Assembly: GCA_013214355.1 (NCBI GenBank)
Contig: JABSSL010000019.1
Location: forward strand, 142,991 to 206,990
Reading direction: 5' to 3'
From: Saprospiraceae bacterium
GTDB lineage: Bacteria; Bacteroidota; Bacteroidia; Chitinophagales; Saprospiraceae
Length of the DNA: 64,000 bases
Shown piece by piece: positions 46,859 to 56,335 of this stretch (position 1 is the first letter of the stretch; each line of letters starts with the position of its first letter). Below the pieces are notes generated by a model that was not told the origin of the DNA, searched no databases, and saw nothing but the letters and a program-made list of their open reading frames with translations. Both the position numbers and the translations under genes were made by a program.

Positions 46859-48383
46859 GATAGTACACTTTTGGGGTCGCAGCAGAAATGGCGCTCCGCT
46901 ACGACGGGGTTAAACATTGAGGTGGATTAAGAATCCGGACCTCCTTGTGTGCTATTCGCGACTAACACATAGGTGGGGCCGGGCTTTCGATCGAAATGAA
47001 AGCCTCGATAAAGCATGAGTGAGCGAGGGCAATAGCATAGATGTTAGAGCTACCGCGTCGTCAACACGATGTTATTTTGGCAAGTAAGCTTGCTTCAAAT
47101 TAGCTACAGAATTAGAGGGTCTATACCTAGCCAGACGCAAATGACCTAGACTTGGCAAAGACATGCCATTGGAATAATGGGCAATACGATAGCAGCCCAA
47201 GATCCAAGACGGATTAGATAATAGATGAGTCCTTAGAATGGATCAATGTATCCATGCTGGGCCTGTAGCAGCATTACTGCTAGCACAGTTAGATCAGCAC
47301 AGATCAGTTGATACTGTTCAAAGCATGCCTATCTGTAAGCATCGGCATAGATCCGAAGCCCCTACTGTTGTAGAGAGATAGACTCCTTAAACGTACTGCG
47401 CGAGTGATAAGGTGGCAATACATTTAAGCATTGTGGCTAGAATCAGTGATCACATGATGCATCTGTTCTACTCATCAAAATAGGCCTATTCAAAGGCAGC
47501 AATAAAAAGGGAAAAGAAGGAAGGTGCTACTGCTTAGCGTCAAAAAGGAAAGATATGGACTAATAGAAAGGCATCTTCATTTAGACAACTTACTATAAAG
47601 CAGTTAGACTCCACTGAGATATACTCAGAGCAATAGGGGTAGTAGCCCTAGAAGAAGAAAATGATAGTTGGACAATTGAGGTCCTTGGATGGATTCCATT
47701 TCAATTTGGCTTAAAAAAATTAGTAAAGTAATTGTTCTCGTTGATCTCTAAGTGGAGGGAAATGGAGGAAAGCCACTTCAAGATCGTTTTTTGTGTTTTG
47801 GTCTTTCAGACCTTAGACATTAACCTGTGGGAAAAATTCGCCAGAAGAGGCGGCTGAGTGAGTATGCTGTCATTGAAGGAAGTATGGACAGCGATGAGCG
47901 ATTACGGTTGAACAAAAATTAAGGTTATCATCTCGTTATTAGGTATATAGGTGTTCAATACTTACACTACAAAGATGTGATAGTATTGCTCTTATTGCAA
48001 CTAAGTTTGATAGATACAGTCAAAAAAACGATCGAAAAGCCTCATTGTTCGATGAATGTAAAATCAGTCAATCAGTTGTTAAAATATGTTAAGAGAATAA
48101 AACACACTCTACAATTGTCTCATTATCAACAAATTATAAGCAATCGGCAACTAAATGGGAGAAAACGGAAGACTCAAAAGATATTTTAACTAAACATTTA
48201 TAAGCCTGATCAAGTACTAATTGCTGCGATAAATTTAGCTATTCCCCCACTCTCTGTACGATCTTACCCCTAATACTAGATTTTTATTTCTCACGGATGG
48301 TCTATCTTGTTAATGTAACTCAGATACCCCTTGCAATAGCAATCAAAGGGCTAGAAGTTAAACCATCTATGGATAGAATCACT
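46859..48383. other. 1.5-kb stretch without an intact gene
   Basis: All six frames are broken by frequent stops. Its left end holds several hairpins: 46919-46943 (nested stems GAGGT/ACCTC and GGATT/AATCC), 46985-46996 (TTTCGATCGAAA), and GCTTTC/GAAAGC around the latter. Short open stretches (for example 47238-47381 and 47620-47729) look protein-like but are interrupted. A 70-codon frame at 47977-48189 is not convincing. It may be a decayed mobile element, a structured RNA locus, or both. Confidence 0.55.
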
Positions 48384-50486
48384 ATGAAAGAATTACCCCA
48401 TCGTTATGCTTCACTAGCAGTTTGTCTGGTAAGCTTGCTTATACAAATGCTTCCGCATCCAATGTTGGGGCAAGCAGTTTCAAAGATAGTATATAAAGAT
48501 GCGAACGGATGCCTGCGTTATGTAGCAGATGTAGAAAACAACTACATCCCTGATTTTAGTTATGCGGGATATAAAAATGGGGAGTCCCCCCTACCCAGCA
48601 TCGCTACCGTCCGATCCATAAGCCCAATCGATGGAGATAATACCGCGCACATACAAGCTGCTTTAGACGAATTGGCAGCCCTACCACAGGATGAAGATGG
48701 AATCAGAGGTGCCTTATTACTAGAAGCTGGAAACTATGAGATTCATGGAACGATCGTGATTAGAGGAAGTGGCATTGTGCTGAGAGGAGCAGGAGGAGGT
48801 AGTGAGGTGGGGGCTAATACAATCTTACTAGGAATGGGCAATACTCCTAACCGACGGGACATTATTCAGGTTGGTAATGCCCCTAATGTCAGCTGGTCCA
48901 GAGCCATCCCAGGTAGTCGCTCTACCTTGAACAGCACCTTTGTACCCAACGGCTCTCGTTCCTTGAAAGTTACGGCTCCAGAACTATACAATACGGGCAA
49001 TAACATTATTATCCGGCAGCGATCGACCAGCAGTTGGCTCTCCTCTATCAACTTTGGAGATACTGACATTGACAATCCTTGGGCTCCTGGTGAAATAGAT
49101 CTGTACTTCAACCGCTATGTGACCGAAGTAGATTTTGAAGAAAATAAAATCAGTCTAGATGCTCCTATATATGATCATCTAGATCCAAGTTTGGCTGAAA
49201 CAGAAATCTACGTCTGGGATAAGACTGGGATCCAAAACAATATCGGTGTAGAAGACCTACGGATCGATATTCAGACGGCAGGCCCGACGGATGAGGAGCA
49301 TGCCCGAAATGGCATCCGCCTGATTGGAGTAGAAGATTGCTGGGTAAAAGGCGTGACAGCTTTACATTTTAGCTATGCTGCAGTTGAAACTACGGTTGCT
49401 ACTCGAGTGACCGTAATCGATTGTCAAGGCTTACAGCCCCATTCCCCGATCACGGGTGGCCGACGCTACAATTTCGTAACCAGTAGATCGTCAAACAATA
49501 TCCTATTTGAAAACTGTCGGGCAACGGAGGGAAGGCATTCTTTTGTTTCGAATGGCACAAGTAGCGTATCTGGGGTTGTCTTCTATAATTGTACATCCGA
49601 ACGGGACTACAGTGCTAGTGAAGGACATCGGAGGTGGAGTCAGGGCTTGCTTTTTGATAACATTACTTTCTCGCAAGCGCAAACCAACACGCTCTTGGGT
49701 TTATACAACCGCGGAAGTTTTGGTACGGGGCACGGCTGGTCTTCCGTCAGTAGTGTGGCCTGGAAAGTCAAAGTCCCTCTATCCAGAAACATCAAGCTAC
49801 AAAAGCCCCCCGGACGTCAAAATTATGCAATCGCTTGTGAAGCCTTGGTGACCAACTCGCACACCTTTGCTCATCCGATTGGCTATGAAGAATTGACTAA
49901 TCAGAACCCCGCCATCTCCTCCCTATACCAAGCACAACTACAAACAAGATTAGCAAAAGGAGCGGCGCCTGATGGTCCCGCAAAATTAACCGCAACCATT
50001 ACCAATAGCGGTGTATTACTGGAATGGTTGGATGTGGCGAGTAGAGAGAATAGCTATCATATTGAAGTATCTATCGATGGTGAATCCTTCGAAGAATTGG
50101 CTACGTTGCCAGCTGATGCCATCTCCTTCTTGGATGTCGATGCGCTTAGTTCGGCAGCCATAAGTCGAATTTACCGAGTATATGCTATGGGCAGTAGTTG
50201 TCCCTCTCCATATTCTAATCCAATTGAAATACAGCTCCCCACTAGTTCTATTAATCCATCTCTTCCTGATGTAAAGATTTACCCAAATCCAGCAAGCGAT
50301 GAAATTATAGTCAACACCCAGCTAAAGCAATACCATCTTGAGGTTTTCCGTAGCTCCGGCATACTACACTACCAGGGTCAAGAAATCAAACGGATGGACA
50401 TCAAGCGTTGGCCCCTTGGTCTTTATCTAATTAGAGTTTTCGACCAAGATGGGCGTAGTAGCACCTGGAAAATCCTCAAGCAATAA
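48384..50486 (+). CDS. secreted right-handed beta-helix protein with type IX sorting domain
   Basis: 700 residues from the ATG at 48384 (48369 is an alternative). The signal peptide is about 1-29, ending LGQ. A pectate-lyase-like parallel beta-helix spans about 60-540: GTIVIRGSGIVLRGAGGGS, then VEDLRIDIQT, VEDCWVKGVTALHF and NNILFENCRATEGRHSFVSN. A fibronectin-III-like domain follows (about 560-650), then the Por secretion domain VKIYPNPASDEIIV. Such proteins are exported by the type IX system to the surface or medium. A polysaccharide lyase or hydrolase role is likely but the class is not identified. Confidence 0.88.
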   Translation: MKELPHRYASLAVCLVSLLIQMLPHPMLGQAVSKIVYKDANGCLRYVADVENNYIPDFSYAGYKNGESPLPSIATVRSISPIDGDNTAHIQAALDELAALPQDEDGIRGALLLEAGNYEIHGTIVIRGSGIVLRGAGGGSEVGANTILLGMGNTPNRRDIIQVGNAPNVSWSRAIPGSRSTLNSTFVPNGSRSLKVTAPELYNTGNNIIIRQRSTSSWLSSINFGDTDIDNPWAPGEIDLYFNRYVTEVDFEENKISLDAPIYDHLDPSLAETEIYVWDKTGIQNNIGVEDLRIDIQTAGPTDEEHARNGIRLIGVEDCWVKGVTALHFSYAAVETTVATRVTVIDCQGLQPHSPITGGRRYNFVTSRSSNNILFENCRATEGRHSFVSNGTSSVSGVVFYNCTSERDYSASEGHRRWSQGLLFDNITFSQAQTNTLLGLYNRGSFGTGHGWSSVSSVAWKVKVPLSRNIKLQKPPGRQNYAIACEALVTNSHTFAHPIGYEELTNQNPAISSLYQAQLQTRLAKGAAPDGPAKLTATITNSGVLLEWLDVASRENSYHIEVSIDGESFEELATLPADAISFLDVDALSSAAISRIYRVYAMGSSCPSPYSNPIEIQLPTSSINPSLPDVKIYPNPASDEIIVNTQLKQYHLEVFRSSGILHYQGQEIKRMDIKRWPLGLYLIRVFDQDGRSSTWKILKQ

Positions 50487-50521
50487 CTAGACCTACCTCA
50501 CCTTTTCTTAAATCAACAGCT

Positions 50522-52462
50522 ATGATCAGATTTCTACTTCTTTGCATTCTGGCTTGCTCACCATTATTTAGCCAAGGACAATACTGGGAACAGCACTGGG
50601 TCGAGAGCAATTATGAATTTACAGGTTCAGGAGGTGATGCCGTAAGCGTTAACCAAACGAATTGTGAGGAGGCTTTTGTACAAGTGACCGATCCAGTCGG
50701 TGCTCCCCTACCGGCATTCAGTCCATTGATCATTAACCCCAAAGACAGCAACGGAGATGACATCACAGATATCAGTGCCTTTCCGTTGGAAATCCACTTA
50801 CGGGCTAGAAGTGTGGCACCAGTGACTTTGGGTGTACTTTTTCGTTCTGATGATGGCACCAGTGATTTTAGAACAGCGATTCTTTATGATACCATACCTG
50901 CAGACCTAGAACAATGGACAGATATTACCCTATCTTTTACGGATGACGATGTGGCTGGCTTTAACGCCACTAAGCTGCGAGATGTCTGGCTTTTTCTCGA
51001 CAGAGGCACGGAGAATTTCAATGGAGATAAACTGTATATAGATTATATCAGCCTAGGTGGATCGCCAAGTATGAACCTTGAATCTCCCTGTACTTTGGAT
51101 GATCCAGGTGACGCTCCAATTTTTGCCGAATATTTCAAAGGAGGTAGCTTAAGTACGGTGAATACGGGTAGTAGTGCTGGGCAAGTCACTATTTTCAGCT
51201 TAGATGAGGTCTGCGAGACGCTCCAACTCCGTATTGCGGATCCAGTAACTGCTCCCCTTCCAGCCTTTAATGCTTACATCATCAACCCAATTGATGCTGA
51301 CGGCAATGACATTACTGACATCTCAAGTCAAGTGAATGTAAATATGCGCGTACGATCAGCTGAAGCAGTGCAAATAGATGTACTTTTTCGTTCCGGAGAA
51401 GGGAGCCAAGAAGAGCGAAGTGCAAGAAAGAACGTTTCTATCCCAGCCAATCTAGAAGAATGGACCGATGTAGATATCGAATTTGCAGCTTCAGAATTGG
51501 AGGGCTTTAATCCTGCTGATCTTAGAGATTTTTGGCTTTACCTCGATCGTGGAACGCCTAATTTTCCAGGTAATGAGTTTTATATAGATCACATTGTTAT
51601 TGGCGGGGTTCCGGATGTGACGATGTACTCACCCTGTTCAAACGAAGCTCAGGCCCAGGCCTGGATTGAAAACTGGGATGATGGTAATGCGGTGGTCTTT
51701 GGAGGAGCTGAAACCGCAAAATTGACCTTGGGTCAAACGGAATGCGAAGCGTTCAGAATAGAAGTTTCTCATCCCAATGATGATCCCCACACAGCTTTTA
51801 GACCGATTGTGATTAATCCACTCTCTCCTGCTGGTAGTGATATCACCAACATTTCTGGAAACTTGCAAGTGGTAATTAGAGCTAGAAGTGCAGCAGAACT
51901 ACCGCTGGGCCTATTGCTTAGATCCGGGGATGGATCCAGTGATTTTAGAACAGCAATACTGACACAAAATGTGGTAGGAACTCTGGAAGCCTGGAGCACC
52001 TTAATTTATGAGTTTTCCGAAGAGGATCTAGGCGGTTTTGATCCGGAAGACCTAGTAGATTTGTGGATCTTCCTAGACCGATCCAATAATAACTTTCCTG
52101 GCAATGAACTATACCTAGATTATATTGCCATCGGTGCACAACCAGATGCTTCTTTGAATTCACCATGCGGACTACCAGACTTCGTCGTGGCTACTGAAGA
52201 TACCCCAGAAGCTCCAATCATTAGGGTGTATCCAAACCCGGTGGAAGATCAGATCAATATTAGTCTTGATCCTGATATGTACCTGAGACATACAAGTAGG
52301 GTAAGACTATACGGAGCTACTGGTGAACTTCAACAGCAGCAGTCCATTCTCCCAGGTCAACACCAAATTTCAATAGATGTGTCTCGCTGGCCAGCTGGCA
52401 TCTATTTTTTAGAATTATTGACAGGATCGGATCGATTTACCAAAGCTATTATCAAGCATTAG
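50522..52462 (+). CDS. secreted three-repeat protein with type IX sorting domain
   Basis: 646 residues. The signal peptide is about 1-19. Three tandem repeats of about 180 residues (roughly 20-200, 201-380 and 381-560) each contain 'PAF.P.IINP.D..G.DITDIS', 'R.RS...V.L.VLFRS.DG' and 'WLFLDRGT.NF.G....DYI..GG'. The units look like galactose-binding jelly-roll modules and may bind carbohydrate. The C-terminal sorting domain is IRVYPNPVEDQINISL. It starts 35 bases after the beta-helix gene, so the two are probably cotranscribed. No catalytic site is seen. Confidence 0.85.
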   Translation: MIRFLLLCILACSPLFSQGQYWEQHWVESNYEFTGSGGDAVSVNQTNCEEAFVQVTDPVGAPLPAFSPLIINPKDSNGDDITDISAFPLEIHLRARSVAPVTLGVLFRSDDGTSDFRTAILYDTIPADLEQWTDITLSFTDDDVAGFNATKLRDVWLFLDRGTENFNGDKLYIDYISLGGSPSMNLESPCTLDDPGDAPIFAEYFKGGSLSTVNTGSSAGQVTIFSLDEVCETLQLRIADPVTAPLPAFNAYIINPIDADGNDITDISSQVNVNMRVRSAEAVQIDVLFRSGEGSQEERSARKNVSIPANLEEWTDVDIEFAASELEGFNPADLRDFWLYLDRGTPNFPGNEFYIDHIVIGGVPDVTMYSPCSNEAQAQAWIENWDDGNAVVFGGAETAKLTLGQTECEAFRIEVSHPNDDPHTAFRPIVINPLSPAGSDITNISGNLQVVIRARSAAELPLGLLLRSGDGSSDFRTAILTQNVVGTLEAWSTLIYEFSEEDLGGFDPEDLVDLWIFLDRSNNNFPGNELYLDYIAIGAQPDASLNSPCGLPDFVVATEDTPEAPIIRVYPNPVEDQINISLDPDMYLRHTSRVRLYGATGELQQQQSILPGQHQISIDVSRWPAGIYFLELLTGSDRFTKAIIKH

Positions 52463-52480
52463 TACGATCAATCTCAAGGC

Positions 52481-53791
52481 TTATTTGATCACAATTTTCT
52501 CTCGTAACTCAGTCCCAGCTACCTCAATAAGGAGTAGATACAGTCCAGTGCTTAGGGCCCTGATATCAATTGGTTCCCGGGCACTTACTTTACCGGTCCA
52601 TATTTGACGCCCAAATAGATCAAACAACTTTGCTGACACGGGTTGATTCCATCTATCAATGCCAGATAAGTACAGCTGATTTTGAGCTGGATTTGGGAAT
52701 ACTTTAACCCCTAAGGGCTCCGAACTATCTTCAGTGGTCACCAAACTACCACAAGCTTGTCCAGTCTGATTGAAGAGGGCAGCAAGTCCTTGACTAGAAT
52801 TATACATAGCAAAATTGCTATGTCCCACATTGGGTACCAGACTAATAGAATGGTTATCGGTGATCGTACTCCCGTAGTAGTGCTGTAGATAATGGTAGTA
52901 GATGATACCCCGCTCAAGTCGATGGTCTCCTTGCAGATTGGCAGGACAAGATTCATCTAAACTGCTTGCATCCGGATTATTATCTTGTTCGCCTAATAAA
53001 TATGTTACCTGTCTTCTCTTAAATCTAGCCCTTATTGAGTCTACACCAGAAAGCTCTGGGTAAGTATAAAGATCTTCCAATCCATATTTCCATTCGTTAT
53101 AGCTGCCACAACTTGTATTAGGCAGCGAAAAATCATCTAGGGTACCAGGGCGTCGTCTTTGTCCATCCATATAGACATAGGAACTAGGGTTGGCTACGAC
53201 AAATCGGATGCTCACTCCAAAATCCGTACATAAGGACTCAGCCAATGGGGATGTCGCTGCCATGCGTTGCACCACCTGCCCTCCTGCCGAATGCCCAGTT
53301 AGGGTAATCATCTCTATATTCGGAAACAGTCGAACAAGATGCATTAGTAAACTATCTAGTACGGCATAGGAAGGAATTCTCACCGGACGAGGATTAGCAT
53401 CTTCATTTCTAGAATTAGAACCTGCCTTCCAACCTCCACTAGTCCAATATAAGTGTTCATCATCCAGATCATTCTGCTCTACATCGGATTCCGTCAAAAA
53501 TTGAGGGGCAACGATCAGTGTATTGGTACTCAGATTCGGGACTTGATTGGCAGCCGTTTGCATATTCACGAAATAATCATCTGCATTTCGATTCGTGCCA
53601 TGAATCACCACGATAGCTTTATCAAAGGAAAGATTCGTCTCGTAAAGATCAGCATTAGCATATACCGGGATCTTCAGGGTATGCCCCTCTCGCATTAAAC
53701 TAAATTTATCAGCGGATACATAAACCGTCTGCGCTACTGAGGAACTCCAGTGCAGCATTAGACAAAGAATTAAGGGGAACTTAGTGTACAT
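52481..53791 (-). CDS. secreted alpha/beta hydrolase with type IX sorting domain
   Basis: 436 residues from the ATG at 53789-53791. The signal peptide is about 1-20. The alpha/beta-hydrolase fold has AIVVIHGTNRNADD near the N-terminus, the nucleophile elbow TLTGHSAGGQVV with catalytic Ser, and a late VPNVGHSNF with the likely His. The C-terminal sorting domain is VKVFPNPAQNQLYLSG. An esterase acting on algal or plant polysaccharide esters is a plausible role. It converges on the three-repeat gene at 52462 with only 18 bases between them. Confidence 0.88.
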   Translation of the reverse strand: MYTKFPLILCLMLHWSSSVAQTVYVSADKFSLMREGHTLKIPVYANADLYETNLSFDKAIVVIHGTNRNADDYFVNMQTAANQVPNLSTNTLIVAPQFLTESDVEQNDLDDEHLYWTSGGWKAGSNSRNEDANPRPVRIPSYAVLDSLLMHLVRLFPNIEMITLTGHSAGGQVVQRMAATSPLAESLCTDFGVSIRFVVANPSSYVYMDGQRRRPGTLDDFSLPNTSCGSYNEWKYGLEDLYTYPELSGVDSIRARFKRRQVTYLLGEQDNNPDASSLDESCPANLQGDHRLERGIIYYHYLQHYYGSTITDNHSISLVPNVGHSNFAMYNSSQGLAALFNQTGQACGSLVTTEDSSEPLGVKVFPNPAQNQLYLSGIDRWNQPVSAKLFDLFGRQIWTGKVSAREPIDIRALSTGLYLLLIEVAGTELREKIVIK

Positions 53792-54099
53792 GAGCAAGGA
53801 CTTTTGGCTTAATCCTCAATGTAAGGGAAAGTATTGAAAAGTGTATTTGAGGTTATTTATGTTATGAAACTATTTTATTTTTTTTGAAATTTTATTTGTA
53901 AAGAAAATTACAACTGAGTAAAATAAATCATAGTCGAACCGAGAAACATTAAGCTAAATAGATCTCTCCCCTTTCCCCATCCAGGAATCAGAAATCTGTA
54001 CAGATTGTCTTGCAAAACTTGATCTAGCGAAAATACGCTAGCGTATATATACAATCTCCCTTTTATCTGTATATTGAGCGAAGGTAAAAACATCCAAAT
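53792..54099. other. intergenic region between divergent genes
   Basis: 308 bases, very AT-rich on the left. It contains a small hairpin CTAGCG/CGCTAG at 54024-54041. A frame at 53908-54093 (-) shows no coding character. Both promoters should lie here, but I see no clear consensus. Confidence 0.55.
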
Positions 54100-54996
54100 A
54101 TGACCATCTTAGAAACACCTACAGATTGCTTTAACAACCTACCTGGATATCCTTTTGCTCCAAACTTTAAAGAAGTAGGCACGGGAATACAAATGCACTA
54201 CGTAGACGAAGGAGACGCAAATGCTCCCGTGGCATTGCTACTACATGGTGAGCCCTCTTGGTCTTATCTTTATCGCAAGATGATTCCTATTCTTGTAGAT
54301 GCTGGCTATCGAGCTGTAGCACCAGATCTGATTGGCTTTGGAAAGTCTAGTAAACCCAGCGAAAGAAGCGATTATTCGTACCAATCACACCTAGAATGGC
54401 TTGGGGGATTAATTGAGCAATTGGATCTCCAGCACATCCATTTATTTTGCCAGGATTGGGGCGGCTTACTCGGACTCCGACTAGCCTTAGATATGGAGTC
54501 TAGATTCGATTCAATCATAGTTTCCAACACCACCTTACCAACTGGACAAATTCCGATGCCTCCCGCCTTCCAGCAATGGAAAGATTTTTCTCAAAATGTG
54601 CCAGAATTTCCAACCGGAAAAATCATCAACGGGGGGACCGCTACAGAGCTCTCAGCGGAAGTAATTGCTGCCTATGACGCGCCTTTCCCGGATGAAACTT
54701 ACAAAGCAGGTGCCCGGATTTTCCCGGCCTTAGTGCCCAGTGAGGCTACAGATCCTGAAGCCATAAAAAACCAGAAGGCCTGGGCTAAATATAGCCAATG
54801 GCACAAACCTGTCTTGACCCTATTTGGAGATAGCGATCCTATCATGAAAGGGGGTGATAAGTTTTTTCAAAAAATGATTCCTGGCTGCAAGGGGCAACCA
54901 CACGAAATCATTCCACAAGGAGGACACTTTATACAAGAGGACCAGGGAGAATTGTTGGCTCAGAAGATGGTTTCATTTATTAAAAGTATTGCCTAA
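54100..54996 (+). CDS. haloalkane dehalogenase (HLD-I type)
   Basis: 298 residues, close to DhlA/DppA-type subfamily I. The oxyanion segment HGEPSWSYLYR contains Glu51. The nucleophile Asp119 sits in FCQDWGG, followed by the halide-binding Trp120. The acid lies in FGDSDP (about 250), and the general base His in PQGGHFIQED near the C-terminus. It would convert a haloalkane and water to an alcohol and halide in the cytoplasm. It is followed 5 bases later by an MBL hydrolase. Substrate range cannot be read from sequence. Confidence 0.92.
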   Translation: MTILETPTDCFNNLPGYPFAPNFKEVGTGIQMHYVDEGDANAPVALLLHGEPSWSYLYRKMIPILVDAGYRAVAPDLIGFGKSSKPSERSDYSYQSHLEWLGGLIEQLDLQHIHLFCQDWGGLLGLRLALDMESRFDSIIVSNTTLPTGQIPMPPAFQQWKDFSQNVPEFPTGKIINGGTATELSAEVIAAYDAPFPDETYKAGARIFPALVPSEATDPEAIKNQKAWAKYSQWHKPVLTLFGDSDPIMKGGDKFFQKMIPGCKGQPHEIIPQGGHFIQEDQGELLAQKMVSFIKSIA

Positions 54997-55001
54997 AACA
55001 T

Positions 55002-55907
55002 ATGATTCACTTAATTGACTTGCATTTTCAGGGCCAATTAGAGGCCATTGCGGCATTTTTAATCGAGACCAGTGAAGGACCTGTACTAGTAGAGACGGGC
55101 CCCCACTCTACCCTACCGCGCCTAGAGCAAGGAATACAGGAGGCCGGCTTTCAATTGACAGATGTGAAACATGTCTTTTTAACGCATATTCACCTCGACC
55201 ACGCGGGAGCCGCTTGGAAGTTTGCGGAACATGGGGCCACCATATATGTACACCCTCGTGGGTATAAACATATGCACGATCCCAGCAAATTGCTGAAATC
55301 AGCTAAGATGATCTATCAGGATCAAATGGATAGCCTTTGGGGGACCTTGAAACCCATCCCCGAAGGCCAGCTCGTCTCTGTGGAACATGAAGATTCTTTC
55401 ACCGTGGGCGATGCAAATCTGAAAGCCTGGCATACGCCTGGCCATGCGGTCCATCATATCGCGTGGCAAATAGGTGCCGATTTATTCACCGGAGATGTGG
55501 CTGGCGTGAAAATTGGTAGCGGACCAGTAGTCCCTCCCTGTCCTCCTCCAGATATCAATATCGAGGATTGGCAGCAATCACTGAGCATCATCCGGCAGAT
55601 TGCCCCAGAACGGATCTGGCTTACCCATTCACAGTCCATTACTGATGTGGAAACTCATATCAATGATTTGGAGAAAAGACTAGTTGAATGGGCAGAATGG
55701 TTAAAACCCCTGGTTTTGGTAGAAAACCTTGACACCGGTACCTTAATGAAAAAATTCGAAGGCTTCGTTTTGGAGGAATTCTCGGGAATGAATTTAGAAC
55801 CTCAAATCATGAGGCGTTATGCGGTAGCAAATCCAGCTGGCATGAGCGCAATAGGATTAAAGAGATACTGGTTAAAAAAGCAGGAAAAGGAATTAGGAGG
55901 CAGGTAA
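55002..55907 (+). CDS. MBL-fold metallo-hydrolase
   Basis: 301 residues. The zinc site is THIHLDHAG (His62, His64, Asp66, His67), with HTPGHAVHH, GDVAGVKIG and a late THSQS. The fold is glyoxalase-II-like, and the substrate is unknown. It lies 5 bases after the dehalogenase, and the pairing suggests one transcript. Its end overlaps the small convergent membrane gene by 15 bases. Confidence 0.92.
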   Translation: MIHLIDLHFQGQLEAIAAFLIETSEGPVLVETGPHSTLPRLEQGIQEAGFQLTDVKHVFLTHIHLDHAGAAWKFAEHGATIYVHPRGYKHMHDPSKLLKSAKMIYQDQMDSLWGTLKPIPEGQLVSVEHEDSFTVGDANLKAWHTPGHAVHHIAWQIGADLFTGDVAGVKIGSGPVVPPCPPPDINIEDWQQSLSIIRQIAPERIWLTHSQSITDVETHINDLEKRLVEWAEWLKPLVLVENLDTGTLMKKFEGFVLEEFSGMNLEPQIMRRYAVANPAGMSAIGLKRYWLKKQEKELGGR

Positions 55908-56129
55908 GAAGCGCTTACCTGTTTCAATAACAAACTTCAATAACTCTACCTCAGGAAGAGCGGATTTAGTTGCTTTATCAACTTCAGTTTGCTGCAAGTT
56001 CAATTCAATGGTATTACTTTCTCCTACCGTTGTTTCATTGGATGCAACAGACTGTAGAAAAATATATGATCCAACGCTCATCAATACAATTACAAACAAT
56101 CCTAATAGTCGAGTATTTATCGCTTTCAT
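55893..56129 (-). CDS. small signal-anchored protein
   Basis: 78 residues. An N-terminal hydrophobic segment (about 8-28) could be a signal peptide or anchor. The rest is hydrophilic: NTIELNLQQTEVDKATKSAL, then PEVELLKFVIETGKRFLP. It overlaps the convergent MBL gene by 15 bases. The coherent signal segment and amphipathic tail support a real gene. No family is recognised. Confidence 0.55.
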   Translation of the reverse strand: MKAINTRLLGLFVIVLMSVGSYIFLQSVASNETTVGESNTIELNLQQTEVDKATKSALPEVELLKFVIETGKRFLPAS

Positions 56130-56335
56130 GTGTTCCTTTAGATGTAATCCTAATAGTTATCTAACCGTGCAACGAAAATAAGAAGGATAGTTTGTACATG
56201 CTTTGATTTTCGACGTTTCTTCCGGAAAATTCGACAAAAGAAACTATTCTTCTATTAACGCGTGCAAAATAAAGACGATTGAGGTCAAGAAAAGGTTGCA
56301 GATCAAGCTTTTTTTTTCAAAAAATTTACGAAAAC

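Noticed and set aside
47238..47381. Open stretch with a D..P.C.H.R pattern that recalls IS982-type transposases
   Set aside because: Only about 48 codons without a continuing frame; the resemblance is too weak to name an element.
46920..47960. Possible group II intron (GTGTG start, many stems)
   Set aside because: No domain V-like hairpin and no reverse transcriptase remnant could be found.
53908..54093. 61-codon minus-strand frame
   Set aside because: Lies in the promoter region of two divergent genes and shows no coding pattern.
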